From positions 1,104,344 through 1,168,343 of the forward strand of contig LNAC01000019.1 in NCBI GenBank assembly GCA_002007465.1: DNA of 64,000 bases. Reading direction: 5' to 3'. Below the pieces are notes generated by a model. It saw only the letters and a list, made by a program, of their open reading frames with translations. It did no database searches and had not been told where the DNA came from. Of the stretch, positions 56,642-64,000 are shown one piece after another. Within the stretch, counting starts at the first letter, position 1, and each line of letters starts with the position of its first letter. The position numbers and the translations under genes are program-made. The stretch is from Ailurus styani. Lineage: Eukaryota > Chordata > Mammalia > Carnivora > Ailuridae.

Positions 56642-56954
56642 AGACCAGTAAGATAAATAGAAATGTGAATCTGGAGATACATACAAATTACCTAGGAAAG
56701 GAAGTAGTAAACAAAACCTAGGTGAGAGGTAACTCCTTTGCAATCTGATTTCAAGAGGTAGCAAGTACTTCCCTATCATTTATTCTATTATAGCCTGTTC
56801 TTTTTCATTCCACTTCTCTCAGCCTTTCAGTTAATCTTCATTGTATTCCTACTATGAAGGTAAGGTGGTATAGGAAATAAGCAATGAAAGAGGATTTAAC
56901 TTTTTTTTGGGAGGGGGACACACATACAAAGTCTCAAGGGCCATAAAATAATGC
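56642..56954. other. unassigned DNA
   Basis: No repeat recognised. Confidence 0.4.
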
Positions 56955-57130
56955 TGATCACACTTGGGAAACAGACAAACCTGGCTTGTAATTCTAGCTT
57001 TCCAAGCTGTGCAAACCTGGGCAAGGTATTTAATGTCTCTGACTCGGTGTCTTGCAATCTGGAATAAATGATGACTATTATTGATGATACCTACTTAGTA
57101 AATCTGCTATAATGAGTGAGATGATATTGT
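56955..57130 (+). repeat. MIR, plus strand
   Basis: aaacctggcttgtaattcta, tgcaaacctgggcaaggtat and ttaatgtctctgactcggtg match MIR. Confidence 0.75.
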
Positions 57131-58420
57131 AAAAAAGTTATATATTTGATCTTTTAAAAAAATGATAGCCATATGGGGTGATGAGAAAAGAAGAAGTAAT
57201 CCATTTTAACTGGGGTACTGGTATAGACTTCCTGGGTTCTTAATAGGTATTACCGCTCTTGATACCAAAAGCACTTCTTCTTAAAACTTGGTTTTGCTGA
57301 TATTACAGTATACCGACTCATTGTTTATGTCTCACTCTTGCTGCAAAGCCCTGTGGATTTTTGCTGACTCCTCTCCCCGTCTCCCTCCCCAGCTTCTAGT
57401 CCTAGAGTCCTGACACTCTTGTCTTGTCCTTATTCCCTTTCGTGTATCAATTGCCACATCTGTGCTGCTGACCCCTTCATCTCTACCTTCTGAGCTGAGT
57501 GTACCTCCAAACTAGAAGGACAGAGCACACAAAAGCCAGATGCTGCAAGGGTTATAAGATGCTCCAGGGAACAAGGTGTTGGGATCAAATGAGAATTTTT
57601 GAGCTCTTCTCAAACACAGGCCTTTTTTGCTAAAGTCTGCCTCACATGTCAACCTCCCTGGGCTTGGGGGAAGCACTGCCATGAAAGTCTTCCCAAAGCA
57701 CTGCTTATATTAGGTTTTGTTTTGTTCCCACTACAAGATTTCCCTATTACCTTGTATCTCAAATACAAGCTTCTCTGCAGGGGCCACTTCTGTGTACTCA
57801 GCCGTCTCCCCAAAGCTACTCTCACCACACCATCTCCTTGCTGACAAATTTGGTAACATGTTTATTCCAAGGTAATAATACATGTAAAGGTGCCTAGAAC
57901 CTGGTCAGGCACGTAAAAAGTGTTCAATAACCACTCCTATGTCAACCCCAGCTTGATCATTAGGGACTACAAGGACCAATTTTTTCAACTGTGTGATCAT
58001 ACACATGCATGTGTGTTGGTTTTTGTCATTTCCATGTGGTAACTCTACATGTTCACTACTTCCTTCCTACAGAGGCCTGGAGAAAGGGCCTTCTTTGCAG
58101 GGAAGACTTCTGACTTCACGATGCAAAAATCTCTAGACACAGGCTACCCTTAGAGCCAGAGAAGAAAACAACTGTAGCTAAGCTGTAGGTCAGGATGTAG
58201 AATATTTATGGAGTGTTATATACTGCCTGAATCAAAACTCATGAGAAGAACAAGCAATGTTCTAAACAGTGACTCGCTTCTTTCTGTAGAAACAGTTTTA
58301 TTATTGTTCAGTTAAATCTAGGCCTTTGGGTGGGAAGGACAGTGAGAGTTATGCTTCCCTAAGAATTTATACATTCTCAAATTGCAAATACGAAGACTAG
58401 ATGGCATTCGGAAAGGTAGA
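57131..58420. other. unassigned DNA, with MIR-like end near 57885-57950
   Basis: acatgtaaaggtgcctagaa followed by cacgtaaaaagtgttcaata resembles the MIR end phrase. The rest, including the CT-rich 57340-57480 and an 81-codon frame at 57599-57844, is not assigned. Confidence 0.4.
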
Positions 58421-58424
58421 ATTC

Positions 58425-58500
58425 ATCCTTTCACTGATTCAACAAATATTTATTGAAATCATGCTATAGCCACAGAGCATAGTGTAGTCTCCTGCCCAAA
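58425..58500 (-). repeat. L2/MIR-like end, minus strand
   Basis: actgattcaacaaatattta ttga-type phrase is the reversed L2 3' terminus. Confidence 0.5.
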
Positions 58501-58604
58501 ACTAATTACCTGGAAGTATTTATGAATAAATACAAGGTTATTGTGTGATATCTATTGTTTGACCTACCAAACTCTGTTCTGAGCATGTCATTACCTAATT
58601 TTCT

Positions 58605-58690
58605 CCCCTATTATATTGAAATATATTACAATATAACATGATATTGTAATATAATACAATATTGTAATATAATATTACAATGTAACATGT
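58605..58690. repeat. AT-rich palindromic cluster
   Basis: Repeated ATTGTAATATAAT blocks. attgtaatat (58661-58670) and atattacaat (58672-58681) are perfect inverted copies around one base, giving a 21-bp palindrome. Confidence 0.9.
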
Positions 58691-59134
58691 TGATGGCAGA
58701 AAACATATCTCGCTGGTCTGTGTATCCCTGTCAGTTAACACATATGTTGGTGCAGAATAGGTTCTTCGTGACGTTTTATTCATGAACTGAATGAGAGTAT
58801 GCAGGCAAGAACACCATTCAGCAGATTGTTTTAGTGAATCAAGTGAGATAGGAGGGCTGGAATGGAGGTTGTAGCATTGGGAATGGACACAAAAGACATT
58901 TCAGAAATAGGTTAAATCCTGGAATATTTTCCAAAATGATCATGAAAAGGCACAATCTTATTCCTCCTTCCTGAATTACAGGCCACCATAATAATGATTT
59001 AGGCTTCCTGATCTGTGTATCTAGCAAAGAAAACATGGATAGGGATAATGTTGTAGCTAATACAGGAAATCTTTTATTCATTTGCCTTGGGTACGGATGC
59101 TTAGGCGCACACAGCACACACAAGTACGTGCATG
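58691..59134. other. unassigned DNA
   Basis: No repeat recognised. The 135-codon minus frame 58839-59246 runs through the CA repeat and is not credible. Confidence 0.4.
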
Positions 59135-59162
59135 CACACACACACACACACACACACACACA
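59135..59162 (+). repeat. (CA)n microsatellite
   Basis: About 14 uninterrupted CA units, with further imperfect CA upstream from 59106. Confidence 0.96.
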
Positions 59163-59399
59163 CCACCCATACCACCCATTCTTAATTTCTGGTTTACTGT
59201 CAAATAAGAAACAAAATACAAGAATGACAGACCAAAAGACAAACAAACAATGGGAGTCAAAAGAAGCAAATGGATAACAAGTTTTTCAAAACAAGTAAGT
59301 CTTTAAGAAATATTAATGATTCATAAAACAGGCGTATAGATGGTCATAATATAGTCACTGATCTAATCACTTCACCACCAGAAAAGAAAAAGCCTGGGT

Positions 59400-60235
59400 T
59401 GACATCAAGAGTGGAAAAAATGCTATTAGAATGGCTAATATCCAACACATTGAAATGCTGACAAGGATATGGAGCAACAGGAACTCTCATTTATTGCTAG
59501 CGAGAATGCAAAATGGCACAGCAACTTTGCAAGACAGTCTGACAGCTTCTTGCAAAACAACACATTCTTACCACATCATCCAGTAATTGCATTCCTTGGT
59601 ATTTATGCAAATGAGTAAAAATTCCATGTCCACAAAAATATTTATAGAAGCTTCATTCAAAAATGCCAAAACTTGAAAGCAACCAAGAAGCCCTTCAATA
59701 TGTGAATGAATAGTGGTATATCTATACAAAAGAATATTATTCAGCAATTTAAAAAATTAACTTCAAGCCACAAAAAAAATGGAGGAAACTTAAATGTACA
59801 TTACTAAGTAAAAGAGGCCAATCTGAAAAACACTGTATAATTCCAACTATATGACACCCTGACAAGGCAAACTATGAAGACAGTAAAAGACCAGGAGTTG
59901 CCAGGAGGAGGAAAGGATAAATAGCTGGATACAGGGATGGATTTTTAAAGCAGTAAGACAGTTCTCTATGATACTACAACCTTGCATGTTAGTATGTATT
60001 CGTCAAAATACATAAAATGTATGACACAAAGAGTGAACTCTAAGCTCTGGACTTTAGTTAATAATGTATCACTATTTGCTCATCTACTTTATCAAGTGTA
60101 CCACATTCATATAAAATGTTAATAATAGAGGAATCTGTGAGCCACGTAGACAGGGGATATATAAAAACTCTGCTTAATTTTTCTGTAAACCTAAAACTGT
60201 TCTAAAAAAAATAAAGTTCATTTTTTTTAAAGACA
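59400..60235 (+). repeat. old L1 3' end, plus strand, 0.8 kb
   Basis: Follows L1 ORF2 end and 3' UTR: aggatatggagcaacaggaa, ctctcatttattgctagcga, cagtaattgcattccttggt, ggagttgccaggaggaggaa, tgtaaacctaaaactgttct and aataaagttcattttt. Translated remnants carry stops in every frame. Confidence 0.75.
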
Positions 60236-62220
60236 AGCAGGATAAGTTCTATACTTTATCATTCTTTCTCCAAACACTACTTTAAACTGTTAGCAATCTA
60301 CCAATCACATATTGGTTACATAGGTGAGGTGTGAGATAGAACACCAAAGGGAGTGTACATAGTGAGGTCACCTCAGTGATTTGCAAGAGCAGGAAGCAGC
60401 TCCTACCCCGAAGCTGAAAAGACAAAGGGGAAGACACATTATAACAGCCAGGGGCTGGGGTGTAGAGAAAGCAGGAACCCAATGGCCCATAGGACCTGAG
60501 GTGGCAGAGAAGGCACTGACACTGACATAAATGATACTTAGGGAAAAGAGACCATGCTTCTCCCTTCCACTCACCCCAGTCTCTTGTGAGTGCCGCTTAT
60601 TAGCTAACCAAGCTATAATAGAAGGCAGGTAATGGGACAGAAGGGATCTGCTGCCCTGTAACACAGACCAGAGGAAGAGAAGGGAGAGGTCTGGAGCACT
60701 CTGGCCCAAAACCAGCATCAGAAAAGAAAAAATAATAATTGTGATAACCATAATAAAACAAGGATGCTAGTGAAGTAAATTAGCCTGGTTTTTTAAAATA
60801 CATTAATCTTGAAAGCACATTAGCAAAAGAAGATATCTATAAAATAGATATGACCAAAATTCCAAAAGTAGCAATAGTCATTTACTAGAAAGACTATCAT
60901 GCCTGCCCAGTTCCCATGATATTTCTTGCTTTATCTGCTCCCCACCAACTCTCATCCCTAGGAAGGATAACTTCATTATATGACATCTGAGCCAACCAGA
61001 TTCTCTCTCCTGGGAAATGGCAATCAGAGAGACTAGCTGAAGACCTTACATCTATAATAAGGAGAAGGGAAATGAGGAGGTATCTGACTTTCTAGCTCCC
61101 AGTGAAAAATTATGAGATGCAACCCTTCTTTCCCGCTAGCTTGAATAGGTTTCTGCTTTTGCTAACACACAACATCCCTAAGATCGTCAGCTATAAAAGT
61201 AGTTAGTTATTTCAGACTTTCAGACTGAAGTTTTTCCTTTATGATTCTTGTGATAACATATATGAGATATATGAAAAGGGAATTTTATTATGATTTAATA
61301 TTGAACACACCCAAAGAAACTCTCAAAGTGCCCATGGTAAGCATTTGTACTGGATACAGGAGAATGGCCCTTGGACATTGGTTGCAGTTGAAACACTGAG
61401 CTCAGAAGAACATATTGAGGTAAAAATTAAGTTTACCCATTGTCCCACAACCAACAAAAACATCTTCTCAGCCAGTTATAAAAGAAAACAGAGATGTAAG
61501 GATGATGTCCAAGCTGAAAGAGGAAAAGTAGAAGATATACAAAGGCAATTTAAAAAAAATCAAAGAAGCTCTACAACAGTCTTTTTCCATCATATCAGAG
61601 TTTAAAGAGGGCTATTTATAATAATTTTTATATATGTATGTTTAATATATATAAATATAACTAATTTATAATGAATTCAACAAGAGCTTTTTCCCCACAT
61701 TTTTCTATTTTACTTTTCTTAAAATATTTTTCTTCCTTATCTACAGAGAAATTCTAGAGTCAAGGTGGAATAACTGAGCCTTCAACACCTGTCAGGTGGT
61801 ACCAATAGAGAGTTTACACAAATATGCATATGCATAAAGCAGTGTATGATCCAGAAATTTAGGCGTATTGACTAAAGTGCTAAAAAGGTTTTCATTTTGC
61901 TTCATTTGGGAGTAGAATATGGCCCTACTTATTTGCACATTTCTATTTAATATTAAATTCTCCATAGCCATAGAATGGCATACTATATATGTATTGCAGC
62001 AAGATATATTGTATTTTACTTTTAAGCGCCCATGCGTTAATAGTTACTAGAATTATTTAAAACAGTGCATGCACCATTGACAAATCATATACACACACAC
62101 ATGGATTCAGTGGATTCAGCACAATTAAACTTCACCATCCATTTCTGTTTGAGTTTGATAGACTGACTAGAATTAATTGAGTCACATCAGGAGAAATCCT
62201 GTGTTCAACAAGTGGCTCTC
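60236..62220. other. unassigned DNA
   Basis: About 2 kb without a confident repeat. The 127-codon minus frame at 60368-60751 and 86-codon plus frame at 61345-61605 are not recognised. 61620-61660 is a TATA-type run. Confidence 0.4.
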
Positions 62221-63055
62221 TTGGGCAGTGGTTTCCAAATGTGGGTGATCAGAATTCTAATAGGTCTGAGAGGAGCCTGGTTAGGGACTACTGGCTCAGA
62301 GTATCTTCTAGCTGTAGGTTAATTAATAGCAACCCTGTTAAATAGGAAATTCTACAGAATTATCAGAAAATATCAGCTACTACAAAAATACAGTTTAACA
62401 TGACTATGAGTCAAACAATAGCTTCACTCTCTTCCTGATTATATAAATATTTGGAAGTAACTTATCCCTTCTAGAGTGCTGTTTATAAACAATAAGAGCT
62501 TATACTTAGGTTGAAAGACCTAGAGATTATCTGTATGCTCATTTTATAGATGAGGGAATAAATTTCTAAAGACTTTTGAAATGAACAAATGTTTTGAGTA
62601 TCAAGCTACTATATATCCTAGAACTGAGCTTCTTCAAATATGCACAAGTCTGTTTATATCTAAAAGAAGGAATGTTCTTTATAACCAGTGAAAATCAGCC
62701 ATAGACCCTCCACCTCTTATCAAATTCAAGAGCTGGGATGAGTATACATTAATAGGAAAGATCTCCTTTTTATCCCCTTGTTATATAGAAAGTTCCTAAA
62801 AAACACTTATATTATTCTTTTGAATGCTATATTGCTTTAATCAATCAGATTGTACATTTATCACCTTCCTTTTGCGAACAGAAGAAAAACACCCAGTTAG
62901 AATTGTTCTTTCTAGAAAATCTTAATATAGAAGCTTTGGAGTTGAAGACTCTTTTTTATACTATCTGGATTGCATTTTTACATAATGCTATTTTTAGAAT
63001 AGCATAGTATTCTATAGTCTGTCAGGTATTTAAATCATCTTTCAACAGATGTCAT
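62221..63055. other. unassigned AT-rich DNA
   Basis: cagtggtttccaaatgtggg at about 62227 hints at a MER5-type end and 62520-62580 at a MIR; neither is good enough to call. Confidence 0.35.
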
Positions 63056-63059
63056 TTTA

Positions 63060-63195
63060 AAAGTCATAATTTTGTATACATTATCTCATCTGATCCCCCC
63101 CTCACACACAAAACCTTTGAAGTAGGATGATATTTTAATCTTCATATTTGCAGATGAGCAAACTGGAATTTCACAAAGCTAAACTAAGTTAGACC
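63060..63195 (-). repeat. MIR, minus strand
   Basis: acattatctcatctgatccc, gatattttaatcttcatatt and tgcagatgagcaaactggaa match reversed MIR. Confidence 0.7.
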
Positions 63196-63224
63196 GAGAG
63201 ACTTTCAGAAATGAATAAATCATC

Positions 63225-63410
63225 AATGCCTACATCAGAATCACATGAGGGAAGGGACAATTAAATTCAGATTCCTAGGCACTGCCCACAACATTTCTGA
63301 ATCAGAATCTCTGGGAGCAGAGCCCAGGAACCACTGAGATAATCTAATCATTTTCAAACTGTTTTCTAAGCCTTAGGATTCTGCAGGAACAGTTCAGAAA
63401 CTGCTGTAAA
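63225..63410 (+). repeat. MER5-type DNA transposon remnant
   Basis: acatcagaatcacatgaggg, ttcagattcctaggcactgc and ctgaatcagaatctctggga match MER5A-like order; the ends are degraded. Confidence 0.65.
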
Positions 63411-63539
63411 AGTGACGAGAAAGCTTAATGAGTATCCCAACTCAGCCTTAAGTTTTATATGTAATAGGTTTCCATTTAGAAATTCATTTGAAGGAAAATG
63501 GAATGGGTGTTCCGCTATTTAAAAAGAAAAAAAAAAAGC

Positions 63540-63672
63540 ACCTGGATTTTTCAGATGACAAACCCAGGCCCAAAAAGGTCCAAGGTCAAGCAGCTTGTCA
63601 GGACAAAACCAGGTTTTGACACTTTGATGCCTGTTCCAGGGTTTTTTCCATTACACCACAGTGAATCTTCCT
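63540..63672 (-). repeat. MIR, minus strand
   Basis: cagatgacaaacccaggccc, aaaaggtccaaggtcaagca and ttttttccattacaccacag match reversed MIR. Confidence 0.65.
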
Positions 63673-64000
63673 GCTATAGAAATGTTCCTGGGCCAGAGCT
63701 ACTACTATTGCAGAAGAAGTTTTACAAATGCCAGATGCATTCATATAAATACAAAACTAACAGTTCGATGGAGCTTTTTTCAAACTATAATATTATGGTT
63801 TCCACAGGAACCACTTGGTTAATCAGGCAGACTGTAGGAACTTAAAAGCCGGTAGACTAGGACTTGATGGTTTGGATCCCTGACCTCCACTGCTCCACTG
63901 ATGGAAGCCCCCTACTCTCGAAGGAACTTGGTCTCCTGTATCTCTCCACTTGTACTATTTCCCTTGCAGCTCTATGTCGTTGAAAGCACCAAGTGGAGGG
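63673..64000. other. unassigned DNA to window end
   Basis: No exon or confident repeat; GC rises after 63850. The 115-codon frame 63498-63845 overlaps the MIR and is not a credible gene. Confidence 0.4.

Noticed and set aside
58839..59246. 135-codon minus-strand frame with a run of Cys-Val
   Set aside because: The Cys-Val run is the CA microsatellite read in reverse.
60368..60751. 127-codon minus-strand frame with hydrophobic stretches
   Set aside because: Considered as a small membrane protein, but no family is recognised and there is no promoter or exon context. Kept only as unassigned.

Overview
The window reads as intergenic or deep intronic DNA from a carnivoran mammal, most likely a mustelid (ferret, mink, weasel or otter group). 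The evidence is a dozen or more tRNA-derived carnivore SINEs (CAN-SINE/SINEC) whose body ends in the phrase ctctgcctacttgt(a/g)atctc followed by (AAAT)n and poly(A). That variant is familiar from mustelids; the species call is inference. I found no protein-coding exon, no rRNA, tRNA or snRNA gene and no CRISPR-like array. The open frames present are L1 or L2 remnants, low-complexity runs or short chance frames.

Layout. 1-19 kb: AT-rich single-copy-looking DNA with young SINEs (874, 14598, 17290), a SINE-in-SINE nest (3121-3580), two ancient L2 remnants (3830-4660 minus, 9440-10230 plus), an old L1 (10960-13480), a probable ERVL/MaLR-type fragment (15430-16060) and MIRs. 19-27 kb: a 1.3 kb 5'-truncated young L1 on minus (19330-20624), a 0.4 kb L1 3' end on plus (20997-21388), a TG microsatellite, one older SINE and old L1 debris. 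27-34 kb: a full-length L1 on the minus strand (26970-33941) with a perfect 17-bp target-site duplication. It carries ORF1 and ORF2 remnants broken by stops, frameshifts, a 230-base gap and four single-N seams. 34-48 kb: old L1 pieces, MIR and L2, a three-layer nest (SINE in SINE in old L1, 36104-37680) and a four-SINE cluster (44081-44795). 48-64 kb: a SINE followed by a 385-bp almost pure purine tract, a long L2 (52500-53200), old L1s, MER5-like DNA-transposon remnants, MIRs and CA repeats.

The biology on show is retrotransposition. L1 ORF2p-type machinery (endonuclease plus reverse transcriptase) is the established driver of both L1 and SINE insertion, and many copies here keep recognisable target-site duplications, so the order of insertion can be read. 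No copy in the window looks able to make an intact L1 protein set as assembled. I did not find an undescribed biological system. The points most worth checking are a probable chimeric assembly inside the L1 at base 31455, the purine tract at 48786-49170, the AT-repeat expansion inside L1 ORF1, and the nested SINE clusters. Repeat family names come from recalled consensus phrases, not from a database search, and the boundaries of ancient elements are approximate.
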